Shown here: one piece after another, positions 30,870 to 42,104 of the stretch
Position numbering within the stretch: position 1 is the stretch's first letter
How the letters are laid out: every line of letters begins with the position of its first letter
DNA from: Nymphaea colorata
Taxonomy: Eukaryota; Streptophyta; Magnoliopsida; Nymphaeales; Nymphaeaceae
NCBI RefSeq assembly: GCF_008831285.2
Contig: NW_022204814.1
Coordinates: 1-42,444 of the forward strand
DNA length: 42,444 nucleotides
Direction: 5' to 3'
Notes under the pieces: generated by a model
Seen by the model: only the letters and a program-made list of their open reading frames with translations
Databases searched by the model: none
Told to the model about the DNA's origin: nothing
Made by a program: the position numbers and the translations under genes

Positions 30870-33609
30870 TATAGGTTCAACAATTTCAAGGCTTCTGAAG
30901 TCATCCTTCTGGATGGCAACGGACCCAGTACGTGACACGCCCTTTTGATGATAATCAGGAGTCACATCCAAGCAGACAAAATCGAAGTTGGATGCATTCA
31001 CAAAATTCTAGGTAACAACAACTGACAAATATTGTTTCACCTGGAAGTTGTGTGCATTCCAAAGGCTTCTCATGCTCTGTAAGAAGTAGATAAAATTCCA
31101 GCCACCAGTAGGAACACAACAAGGAAAATAAGAACAAAATTAGGTTAATGCTACATGCAATTTTCTACTCATGTGGCCAATCTTTATAATGCAAAATCAA
31201 ATGACAAAAGGACAGTGAAACTTAAAAAAAAAAATTAACAACACGTTAAGACATCGTTGAATGATGAATCGCAGCAACGAGAAAAAATGATAAGTGATAT
31301 CCAGTGAAACAATACCGAGAAATACCTGCAATGATGTTGAGTTTCAGTGTTCACATCACCATCTTCTTCATTGGCATGTACTATGACACCAGATGGAACC
31401 TTGACTAGGGAATCGAGCCCGGGAGTGGGTCGCGTTGTTACAATAAAGCCCAGCTGAAAAACCAACAAAAGTGTTAGATTATTAGTGAAAAGGGGGAAAG
31501 AAAAGAAAGTCTTTGAGAGAGAGAGAGCGCTCCACTTTTTTTTTCATTTTAAAATGGATCTGTTAAGAAGAGGCCACCCAGCTTCCCCAATCTGCAAACT
31601 CATACTACTAGTTTAGAATACCGTTTGACAGAAAGTGGTGGATTATCAAATCATGGAATAAGTGAAATATTTATCTGCTGCAACCAATAGTGGTAGAAGG
31701 GCTTTGTTGCACACAATTAAACGTACCTACAAAGTTAGAACAAATACCCAACCAACTGAATACAGATAAACCATACCTTTTGCGTCCACCTATAATTGTA
31801 TTCCAGGCACTTGTAAGGGCAGGGTCTACATGCCATGAAGCACCTGATCTTTTAGGTCAGATCACCAGCCATCTGAATCGAGGACACTTGTCTTTTTCTA
31901 GGATTTCAAAAAACTCTTCTTGGATTGGATGAGGCATGCTATAATCTTTCAACAAACTTGGTGCAACTTCTCTAAACTGCAGTAGGCTAAACAATAAATG
32001 ATGAGTATTATAAAAGGTTCAGGACAAGAGCATAACATTTAAATGCACCTGATTTGACAGAATCACCATATCATCAAACACGTAAAAGTGGATCCTCATC
32101 ATGTTGAGCTTTCATGTAGGTAGCATAATCCTTGAATTTCTTTCTTGTTTTCTTTGCGCTCCCTTGAGAAATTCTAAAAGAAGCATCGCCATAGTCCTCT
32201 CCCAGTTGCTCAACTGTCCATTTATTTATTGCAGCCAAACTTTGTGATAAACTAGTCAAGAGTACCTGATTTTTTAGGTCCTATCGCCAGCCATCTTAAT
32301 CGAGGACGCTTGTCTTTTTCTAGGATTTCAAAAAACTCTTCTTGGAATGGATGAGGCATGCTATAATCTTTCAACAAACTTGGTGCAACTTCTCTAAACT
32401 GCAGTAGGCTAAACAATAAATGATGAGTATTATAAAAGGTTCAGGACATGAGCATAACATTTAAATGCACCTGATTTGACAGAATCACCTTATCATCAAA
32501 CACGTAAAAGTGGATCCTCATCATGTTGAGCTTTCATGTAGGTAGCACAATCCTTGAATTTCTTTCCTGTTTTCTTTGTGCTTCCTGGAGAAATTCTGAA
32601 AGAAGCATCGCCATAATCCTCTCCCAGTTGCTCAACTATCCATTTATTTATTGCAGCCAAACTTTGTGATAAACTAGTCAAGAGTACCTGAAGAGAATAA
32701 CCGGTTTTGAGAATGAGCAACTTACAGTTTCAGAAGACTATGAAACTTCCTAGCAAAATTTCATTTCTCTTCTACAGCAGTAGCTCAGTTCTTCAATAAG
32801 TACAATAGTGCTTCACTGAATACAATATCATCAAAGAATTCTGTAGAATATTAAACAATGGATGAGTTGAAAAACGAAAGGAATTTCATACTCCAAACAA
32901 GTAGTGAAGGTCAACATCAGAGGCAGCTCATACAAAGTGCAACCAGTACACATCTATAGATGGTATACTGCCACAAAATGTTGGGACAAATATAGGCCAT
33001 TAACAAAATTTGTCTGACAGGATGACGATGCAATTAAATTAAATGAACTAAAGGTCAAACAAACATGCTGGTAACTGACCAAACCTAGAAGATAGTGTGC
33101 CTAAACCCAGTTGAACAAAAGGGAGAAAGCCTGGACTCAATCCCATCAATGTCTTGCCTTTCATGGAGGTCGTCTTGATTTTTCATTATCAGCTTTCCGA
33201 GGATGGCCTAAAATTCATATTGTTATAGGAGAAGAGAGGTTTTGTATGTTATGCATGCTTGTTTGCCACATGAAAAGCATGCCAATGCTTAAGGAGGAAG
33301 TGAACTATCAAAGTAAGTTCAACAAGCACGAAGACCAGATAGTTCCAGAGGTCAATGTTCAGTTTCACGTGCTAAAGAATTATGAACAATGAAATATATA
33401 GCTTATCTAAAGGGAATACTAGGCCGACATTGTGGTTAAAACCGAATGATCACGACTTGTCCTTACCAGTTTTTTTCCATCATATTCAACCCAAAATACT
33501 TCCAACGTGAGGTTTGTCTTCCTCTCCACCTTCCCTAAGTCGATGGAGAATCCATCTAATGCAGTGAAACACCTATACCATCTTTTGTACAAAAACATGG
33601 AACTGAATC
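30870..33609 (-). pseudogene. JMJ21: JMJ21-type F-box/JmjC protein pseudogene
   Basis: Minus-strand exons match the JmjC region of plant JMJ21-type proteins (Fe(II)/2-oxoglutarate oxygenases with an N-terminal F-box). In order: 33467-33609 (FSSMFLYKRWYRC); 32471-32686 and again 32049-32263 (NKW.VEQLGEDYGDASFRIS); FREVAPSLLKDYSMPHP at about 32265-32400 and, in the copy, 31777-31976, which continues to ASWHVDPALTSAWNT with the HxD iron ligands; 31326-31453 (SGVIVHANEEDGDVN); and 31076 downward (EHEKPLECTQLPGETIFV, then NASNFDFVCLDVTPDYHQ). Defects: a one-base insertion before FDDK in both exon copies; TGA for the glycine before PKRSG (near 31858); roughly 16 residues deleted after GETIFV, removing the second histidine ligand; TAG for glutamine at 31008-31010. 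A weak F-box-like stretch (CSEMLLWKLCF, near 33920-33955) may be the 5' remnant. It is clearly non-functional. Confidence 0.87.
31842..32685. repeat. 422-bp tandem duplication inside the JMJ21 pseudogene
   Basis: Units 31842-32263 and 32264-32685 have the same length and about 17 differences by eye (about 4%). Each boundary carries ACCTGA (TCAGGT on the coding strand), which occurs at both parental breakpoints: the acceptor of one exon and the middle of the next. The event joins the interior of one exon directly to the start of the preceding one. Confidence 0.95.
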
Positions 33610-34649
33610 CTGCAAAATCATCCAATAAAATATTTTAAGAAGTTACTGAAGGTAAGAAATAAGATATATAAGGGTGTTTAGGAACTGCACCGAGATGATA
33701 TACATATGAATTTGAGAGGTTTAAAAATTCTGAATAAAATATCCGCTAGATTTACCATCAATGCACACTGGTAAAGGACCCATGCATCCATGCAAGAAGC
33801 CATATAGTGAAACAGAAGAACGAACTTGCTCAACTTGCTAGTTTAGCCAAGAAAGAGTGGATATAAAAGACTAATCAGATGCCGCACCCACAGCATGGAT
33901 TATGATTTTAGCATCTTAACTGAAACAAAGTTTCCATAATAACATTTCAGAACATATCAAACAAATCAAGTGTGAAGACCACTGCAAAAAGAGAGGTACC
34001 GCCGTAAATGAAGAAAACCGCAAATCCATTAGAAGGGAAGGGATATTACTGATTTCAAAAATGAAGGCGGCGTGTACGCCACCAGGCCTCTCCTTTCTCC
34101 GTTCTGACAAGATCACGTCATCTCCCAACGATCAGAGGTCGCCTCTGCGCACGTTTAAATCCTATGCCACGCACGCATGTGATGCATGGGCCGGACGCCT
34201 ATGGCCTGCTCACAAGAGGAGATAATTGAGTTCAAAGTTGATTTTGGGTTGGGGGTCATGGTTGAGAAAACACAAAGAGAAAATTGATTTTCCACATGTC
34301 AAAATATCGCATTCAAATACCTTTTTCAACTGTAGAATGAAATATTAAATACATGGATTTAATTGTAACCATCCTCTACTAGTGAAATCACCAGCACATG
34401 CTACTAAACCAGAAGCATGACTAGTTCCTTTACATCATACAACTTTTCTAACTAAAACCTACCAAAGCATCATGCTCATCCTCAGCCTACTGAAGATTGC
34501 AACCATTCTGTGCTTCTTCATGTTTCGTTTCAGTTTCAGTCAAAATATTGTTTTGCCTGAATTTCAAGACTATCCTTCAGTATAACTCAGGAGAGTCTAA
34601 CAAAGCCTTAAGAACCCATAACTTGACCAAAGAACCAATATAACTAGGA
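33610..34649. other. Spacer between the JMJ21 and ZYP1 pseudogenes
   Basis: Mostly AT-rich. A GC-richer part (34040-34200) may hold the 5' end of the JMJ21 pseudogene (minus-strand open frame 33916-34128), but the similarity is weak. No other gene recognised. Confidence 0.4.
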
Positions 34650-36702
34650 AAGGAGGGACCTTTTCCTTCTCCAACTTGATGACTTCCCATTTCAACAGCT
34701 CATATTTCATCCAAATGTCATCAATTTCCTTGGAAAATAGTAGCATGATCACCTTTCTTGCAAAGAAAAGTAGTTGCCATCGTTTCGTTGTATGGAGAAA
34801 GGTACCCTATCATTTCTTTGAGAAATCTCCTTTAAGTGCCTCATTGACTCTAAACTGTTTGGCTTCCAGCATCATCTCATACTGCTTTTTGGCTTCAGCA
34901 AGAGAGCACTCAACAGCACTAAATGATGACTGCACCTGCAGGAAGTGACACCATGTGTGGCAAGACCAACCATGTTGATAGTCTTTTGAGCCAAAATAAT
35001 ATAGAATACCTGCACAATGTTCCCAACCAATTCCTTCTCCTTTTCTTTAAGATTCAATTCAACCTTTTCCCTGTCATCCAGCTGAACACGGAGCAGCCTT
35101 ATTTTGATCACCAATGATTCCACAGGCTTGCAATTCTTCTCAATATCTTCATGCAGAGCATCAATTTCATCTTTTTTTCCCTGCAACTGAGACCATGTTT
35201 TTCTTGAGTGTCTCTTTTGAGTGATTCCAAACTCAAGATTTGCATATTTAAATCTTGCTGAAATTCCCATCTCTCAGAGGTGGGCCACAATGCAGAACTT
35301 TTAACCAACTAATATCTTGTCATACCTTTTGATCTTCAAATTTACTCATGGTTTTGGATGACTATGATACTTTCTCTTCTAGCTCAGCAATTGTGGCCAT
35401 CAATTCAGTCTCCTTTGGTCTGAAGCGCTCCAATTCAAGTTGAGATTTATGAATTTTCTCCCTTGCAAATTCAAGTTCCTCCTTCATTTGCAAAGTTACA
35501 GCATCCAGGTCCCTGTGAAGCTCTATTACCTGATTTTTTAAAAATTAAAAAAGCAACTAACATTTTCAGAAAGTACGGTTGAGACTGCAGCCGGTTTTTC
35601 TTTTTCTTTTGAGACGTACATTTGCACAGTGAGAGCACTATCTTACCATTCGCAATATTTCTTTCTGCACATTCTAGCTTGATGGTTAATGAATTCAGCT
35701 TTATGTTTAAATCATCAAACGCTACGCTACTGAACTGGCAGCCAATTTATTCTTGAAGCCCTTCTTGTCTCTTTCAACTTCTCAAAACGAAAGACATTAT
35801 ATTTTTTTTGTTTCACGCCCTCTGATGGCTAAACCAGACAGCCAAACTCTTCAAGGAAATACTGGATTAAGTTCAGGTACAAATGCACTATACCAAGAAA
35901 ATACAGCCTGCTACCTTCTTCCACCTGCTGAGCAAGTCGCTGCAGAGCATCTGTCAGTTGGTCAAACAATGAATAGCCTAAACATCATTTTGAATCCAAA
36001 ATGCTCCATAACTTTGAATCTTCACCCTGTTTTACTTTCTACTTTCAGCCCTGCATTTTCATTGTTTACAGTTTGTAACTTTGCCTCAAGGACATGAATT
36101 TGATCTATCAATTTCTTCGGTCTCAACTCTGCAACATGAATGGTGAAGTATGAATTCCCAAAGACATTCCTTTTAATGTAAAAGTGACATATTTGCACTT
36201 TTAAATGGAACAGATTGATTTACACCAAAAATCATCCTGAAAGGACAAAGATAGCATAAACGTCGGGTTGGAAAAATAAAAATCGGACGTCAACCAAACA
36301 TTTAAACATCCAAGCGGTATTCAACGATCAAAAACAATTGACCTAGGTAAAGATGAACTCGGAGGAAACGAAGAAAAGATATTGAATGATGGTCAAAAAC
36401 ATAGGCAGCACATATGGCCATCTCGAGTTCCGATTTGGCAGAACCTTGATCCTTAACCATTTTCTCTAAAAATTAAGAATTAAAGAGAAATCGTCATCAA
36501 CATGTCTCAAATCTCATTTTTCCTGCTAGACGAAAACACAAGAAAGCAGGATTTCCAGAAACTACCGCCAGTATATGACCAAACTTTTCCCCGATATGCC
36601 ATCGAAAGACATCTGTAATGGAATCTTGAAGCTTCTTGAAGTTTCATTGAGTGATTTGAGTTGAACCAGCGGCTTCAGAGTTGAAGAACTTGTATTCTGC
36701 AT
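34650..36702 (-). pseudogene. ZYP1: ZYP1-like synaptonemal complex protein, 5' part (copy 2)
   Basis: Minus-strand exons in ZYP1 order. A likely start ATG at 36702 begins MQNTSSSTLKPLVQLKSLNE. Then come KMVKDQGSAKSELEMAI (near 36385-36440), LIDQIHVLEAKLQTVNNENA (near 36045-36120), SLFDQLTDALQRLAQQVEEG (near 35920-35985) and VAFDDLNIKLNSLTIKLECA (near 35660-35725). A Glu/Lys-rich helix follows, then KDEIDALHEDIEKNCKPVES and VQSSFSAVECSLAEAKKQYE (near 34880-34935), and finally DDIWMKYELLKWEVIKLEKE (near 34665-34715). ZYP1 forms the transverse filaments of the meiotic synaptonemal complex and is about 860 residues with a long coiled coil. Here the first exon runs into a stop (after SLVIYWR), the KQYE piece reaches a stop, and nothing further was found to the left, so the 3' half is absent. 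It is better preserved than copy 1. Confidence 0.78.
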
Positions 36703-38664
36703 CTCTAGTGGATCAGGGAGGAGAATCGTTTGCGTTCCTAGAAATTGACCTTGAAGGGCGATCGAAAAAGAAGGCCATCGAAGAACGACAATGAAGAAAA
36801 GGACGTATAGAAAAATCTAGCGGGACAGACGAATGAGTAGAGGAAAGGAGAGGGAGATGGAGAGGAAAAGGAGAAAAAAGTGAGGCAGAGAGTGACAATT
36901 GAAATGAGGAAAGAAGCGGGAAATCTTGTTTTTATAGTAGAGCGCCGTTGGGTCACACGTAAGTCATGTGTCCTCGACAAAGTTAGTTGGGAAGGTGCAA
37001 TTTAGTTGCTGCCAAGAAGTTTCTACATGTGTGATAGATTATTAATGAAGTACTTAAGATCTGACAAACTTAATATTCCTATACGCAGTTTGCGTGTAAA
37101 ATGGCAGAATGTGTAGGTTTTCTTTAATTTTGAACTTTATAAAAAAAGAATAGATTTGGTTTTAAATTCTTAATTAATTAATTAATTGCATATGTTGAAC
37201 GTCCATCAATTTACTAATTATAAGCTAACTAGAAAATACTGGCAACAATTTAGTTTGTGTTCTCAAAAAGAAGAGAGGGAAGCCATTTGATAAGAAGTAG
37301 CCTGACTAATTCCCACTCTAAATTATTTGAGAAGCCATTAGTTTGTCGAGTTCAATCTATTCACTTCCCCACTTTCACTTCATATGTCCACTTCATGTGC
37401 TGCATGATAACCATAGGGAAATTCATGCATGCACCTTTCACAAAGTTAGTGGATTCGCTTCAGAATTGGCCGAGATTTTGAGAAAATTTCATGATAATGA
37501 AGGATTGAGATAATTATCACTATAGTTTATAATTATAATAGCATATTTGCTCGTCATGATTACATTAAAGGAGCAATGGTATCAACTAAACTAACCAATG
37601 TTGTTTCTGATCCACTAATGGTGCGGTTTCGGTAAGACCGGCCCGTTTAGTTAATCGATTAGATATAATGATCAGTAAATTAACAAGCATAATCCAAAGT
37701 CAGTGTGAACAAAGTACAAAAACACTATTAGATTAGTTAGCAAACTTTGTGAATCACAAGATCGATCTAGGACGTTCAAAGCATTTGGATCCCCGCTTAT
37801 TAAAGCGCCCAATGAAGTTTGAAATGCGACCCATATGGAAATTGAGGTGAAATTAATATTGACTTGATAGATCTATTAATTGCGTGTTGATCCAGGAAGA
37901 AATTCATTAATAAGAGCCTCTGTTTCAAGAGTTTTTACCTTCTTTTCATTAATTCAATCGCCCCCCTTTTTTTGGCCACCCACCAAAATCGATCCGACTT
38001 CTTCCCAAAGGGTTCTCTCTCATGTGGATGAGAAAATGAGTTGGATACGAATGGGCATTTATTTGGTATTGAATTCTCTCCTTGTTATACACAGCAGATT
38101 CAACGTTTCTTTCCTTTCTATCACACCTTCCTATTTTAAAATGAACGAACTAATTATGGGTAGCGATGTCAACAAAAATTGTTCCCCAACCTCATTTACC
38201 CGATTCTGAATAATTTAAATTCAAAATAGACTCTAATTCAAATGCAAATGAAAAAAAAGGTTTTCATATATATACGTTCATACGATATCTTAATTCGATT
38301 CATAATTTGAACCCTATTCTAAATCTCAATCCAAATCCAAACCACATTATGATATGTTAACAACAGAGACTTTCAATATGTGTGGACTTTGCTTACTTTA
38401 TTTATTAAATATAAATCCGATTCGGGTGGTAAGCATAAATTCGGTTGCAATGTAAAACCAATCTGATTTCCTTTTGTACCATGTTTGAACGGGAGGAAAT
38501 TCCTTGCAGCAATGGGAATAAATTTTTTTCCTGCCCATCAAACGTTAGATTAAAAAAAATATATCCGTTGGTTCCATTTCTGTAAACATATTTTAGGAAA
38601 TAACGGGGTGGGACGAAATAGAAAGCCCATTTGGGCTTGGATCTGCTAAATGCTTTGGCGGGAG
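34937..38664. repeat. Segmental duplication block A, copy 2
   Basis: Direct-orientation partner of 1-3233. It keeps about 430 bp (36037-36462) with two ZYP1 exons that copy 1 has lost, plus the short exon stretches missing from copy 1 near 35030-35085 and 35150-35175. Homology ends at 38664. Confidence 0.93.
36703..38664. other. Region upstream of ZYP1 copy 2, no gene seen
   Basis: Counterpart of 1302-3233: purine-rich on the plus strand near the ZYP1 start, AT-rich further out. The upstream in-frame-like ATG of copy 1 (near 1301) is ACG here (near 36736), but the better start candidate at 36702 is unaffected. Confidence 0.5.
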
Positions 38665-38729
38665 GCTGAGGTCAAGCTGGCCCACCTTGGACTCGTTTCG
38701 TATTCAGACCTAATCATGGTGAGATGTAA
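38665..38729. other. Short junction between blocks A2 and B2
   Basis: 65 bp replace the 6.75 kb present at 3234-9984 in copy 1. It begins GCTGAGGTCAAG, similar to GCTGAGGTCAAA at 9978-9989, the right edge of the extra segment in copy 1. Confidence 0.7.
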
Positions 38730-39289
38730 TCAAAATACTAGAGGCATGCTGTCGGGAAAACCTTCTTTTTATGCTGAAGTTGTTGCTCTATAGAGGCCAT
38801 GTTCATGTCTTTGTGATGTTCATTGATTTTGTTGTGATAGTTCTTAAGACATTTCCTTTGAATATGTGCCCTTGGGTTTCCCTCACAATTTTGTATGGTT
38901 CTTTGTCAAATTTGAGCTATCAATTGTATTATTTTGGGAGGCAAGGCTTCACTGCCCTCACGCTTTGCATATATGTTTATTTGTTCCAACACTTGTGACA
39001 AATTTCTATATTCATGGAACCATACAAGAACTATCACAACATAAACCAACTATCATTCTCTTTCTATATTCTGGGTGTCCCGTACTCTTGATTGCTTCAT
39101 TTGACAATTTGGCAAGTGCTTTGTTTAACTAACCATAAACCAACTATCAACTATCATTCAGTTAACGAGAAACCAACTATAATTCAGCTGAAATAATATT
39201 TGAAGCTACCTCTAAAGTTTTGGTCATCCAAACATAAATTGGGTTTTAAAAAGTGAAAACCTGATTTTCAAAACCCCATTAAATGTTGC

Positions 39290-39432
39290 CCTTGGATGAC
39301 ACCCAGAATGGGGTTTTTCCTTTGAAACCTGGTTTTAGAAATGTTTGGATGACACCCTGGAACATGGGGTTTTTCTAAGGAAAAGGTTCATTTTCTCTTG
39401 GAAACCCTGTTTCAAAAATGTTTGGATGACAT
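39290..39432. repeat. Degenerate tandem repeat of about 65-80 bp
   Basis: TTGGATGACA(C/T)C recurs at about 39292, 39343 and 39421, with GGGGTTTTTC and AAACC(C)TG blocks between. Unit lengths are unequal. Confidence 0.75.
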
Positions 39433-39910
39433 CATACGGTTGAAATGCAAAAGCTGCCTCCTCCCAAGTTTTTCATTTAGTATGGGCAAGACAGCCTTTG
39501 GTGGAAGGGTGTAAGGGTGTAGAGAACGGTTTCATTTGCTATTGCCTTGTAGCAATATGCATGGAGGGGCTTCATCTGCAGTACGGGTGGAAGGCATTTA
39601 TCTTTCATATTGCAGTATAGCTGCATGGAACAGCCTAGACGTTGGACCTTAATCGGTAATTCTATTCCACCATGATTTTTTCATTTTTGCTTCTTGTTAG
39701 ATATTGTTATTTGGAGCTACAAAAGACTTTTACATATCACTTGGGGATTGAAATCATCCATTGTTTGGCCTAGTGCTGCAAGCAGGTCGCCTAAATCATA
39801 AAAGCAGTTATGCCTGTGGTACAAGTCCATACAAACCAAGTTAGCACCATGCTTGCTTCCTCAATATTCCATTATGCTTTTCATGGGACGGACATGGTGC
39901 TAAGCCACTC

Positions 39911-40264
39911 AAAACGCCTATTAAGACATGGTGCATTTGCACAAAAGATAGGATGACGATGCCTATGTCATACAACCTATTAGTTAGGTTGAGCCGGATA
40001 GTCGTGCTGTGCTCTGCTTGTACTGGTTGCCAAGGAGTCAAGCAACTTGGCGGGTTCAACCCCTAATTTATGCGTATGCAGGGTGCAAGGAATTGGTTTG
40101 GGGGAGGTGGGCACTAGCACGGGCATGGCCCCACTTCACATTTTAGGAAAAAAAAAAAAAGAAACTTATAGGTATATTTTTTTAAAAAACTTAATTTGGC
40201 TTGTGTAAAAAAAATAAAATTTTTAAAAATTTCATGTACAAATTTTGAAAATGTTATTCAACCT
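39911..40264 (+). repeat. Dispersed repeat family D, copy 2
   Basis: Direct match to 30024-30324, with an A-rich insertion of about 100 bp near 40148-40240 before the shared TTCATGTACAAATTTTGAAA. Only one 28-bp motif is present at its start. Confidence 0.8.
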
Positions 40265-41328
40265 TGGCCCCTAGTATGGAGGGACGGGTAGAGTTCTCAT
40301 CTGCAATTTATAATGCACACTTTTCTGCCAGAAAAAATATAGGCTGACCTTCGGCCATTATAAATAAACGGAAAAATCAAAGCGAATGCTTATAGAAAAC
40401 TATATGTGCTTCTTTCTGTTGTGTTTCAAAACTTAAAGGGCTTGTATTTCTGTATTCACAGGCGGATGTAACATACAACAATGTTAAGGAAACATCAGCC
40501 ACCTCTCTAACCTGCAAGATGCCCAGAATTTTGCTTTCGTGGAGCTCCATTACCATAATTTGAGGCGTTGAAGCTCTTTCACAAAATGCAACTTATTGGT
40601 GTCCGTCCATCGTGACCATGCTAATGTGCTCAAATAGGTTCACCACGCACCGGACACTGACATTGGGTTCATGGCTAGAAGAAACTAAGTCATGATGTGG
40701 TTCTCATCACATCACTATGCACCCATAATAGATGATTCACGATGTGGTTCTCAGCCACTTTTTAATAGTGAAAAACAAATTAAAAACTATAGTGTAAATT
40801 TATCCCAGCATTTGTTGCTCCACCTATCCTTTTAGAAATAGGAGTTAAGACCCGACTTCATCTTCCGCAAGTGGACGGCAAGAAGCCAAGAACCTGTCCG
40901 CTGCTTCTCTGGTTCTCTCCCTTCTTCCTTCGGGCTCCCAGAGTACTCTGTAGCAGCGGTGCCCACCGTCGACCTTCCATTTGCTGGTGAGGGGCGACTC
41001 CTCCACCCTTCCCCCGTCACGGCCAGGTATCTTTCTCTCCCTCTCTGTTGCACTCTTTCTGTCCGATCATTTTTGGCATATTAGCAATCTGCCTGGGGAT
41101 TCCGGCAACCCCCAAATGGTGAGGGGTCTTAGGTGAACCCCAGTCGCTGGATATTTTAGCACAGTTGTTGGTTGTTACAAAAACACCCATCCTTGTTTTT
41201 TGTAGAACAGAAGATTAGGATTTCGATGGTCGGTTTGTGTGTATGTGGAGAATGGGTACCGACAGCACCACCGGCCATCCGTCGTCGATCTCTTGTTCGC
41301 CGGTGACTTACGGCCATTCCCCATCAGG

Positions 41329-41371
<43 letters not shown>

Positions 41372-42052
41372 TCCTTTGATGAAAACATTTAGTTAAATCC
41401 TATTTCCCACATCCCGATGGAAATACCATGTCCTGCGTACCATGGAGCAGGTGGACTTATGGACTCTTTGATCTCTTTACGACTCTTGTGGCATGCGGAT
41501 TCTTGCCACCCCCAAATGGCGCTGGACTCTCTCTCTCCTCTCTCTCTTTCATATTACCAACCGTTTGGGACTGGGGCCTCTGGTCCGATGTCCCAAAATC
41601 GACGGTCGGGCATCAGGGAATCGGGTCTCCTGCCGGCGTCTCCAAATCTCCCCTCGTGCATCAGGGACTGGTTTGTCTTGCCTAGCATCCCTAATCGTGC
41701 ATCAGGAAGGCTGTCTCCGGCCTGGTTCCCCAAATCCGCCAACCGACTGGTAGAGAGTGGAGAGGCTCGGATGATTTTCACTCGTCCTCTAGTTTCTTTG
41801 GCTGTTCATGAGATTTTATTCCTTTCTCATGCATGCAATGCAGGTTTCATGTGGTTATTCGATGATTTTGAGATGATTTGCAGAAGGAGATTAGCTGGTC
41901 ATAATTAGTGCAGGAGGAAAACCCTGCCGATTCTGCTACTAGAATCATTCTCAAGGTATGGTCATTATTGAAGGACGACTGCGAATATCTGTTATAAAAT
42001 AAGAACACCATATGTCCTGCAGTTCCTAAGGCTGAAAAAATTGCTTTGTGAA

Positions 42053-42098
<46 letters not shown>

Positions 42099-42104
42099 AG
42101 AGAG
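42053..42104. repeat. Compound (GT)n(GA)n microsatellite, copy 2
   Basis: Counterpart of 11351-11399 with an AAAG interruption in the GA part. Confidence 0.92.

Larger units (their letters stand above)
38835..40727. other. Extra segment specific to copy 2 of block B
   Basis: No gene recognised. It contains a 15-bp inverted pair (GTTGTGATAGTTCTT at 38831-38845 and its complement at 39026-39040), a degenerate tandem repeat (39290-39432) and a copy of repeat family D (39911-40264). No target duplication or terminal repeat marks it as a single transposon, so a deletion in copy 1 is equally possible. Confidence 0.6.
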
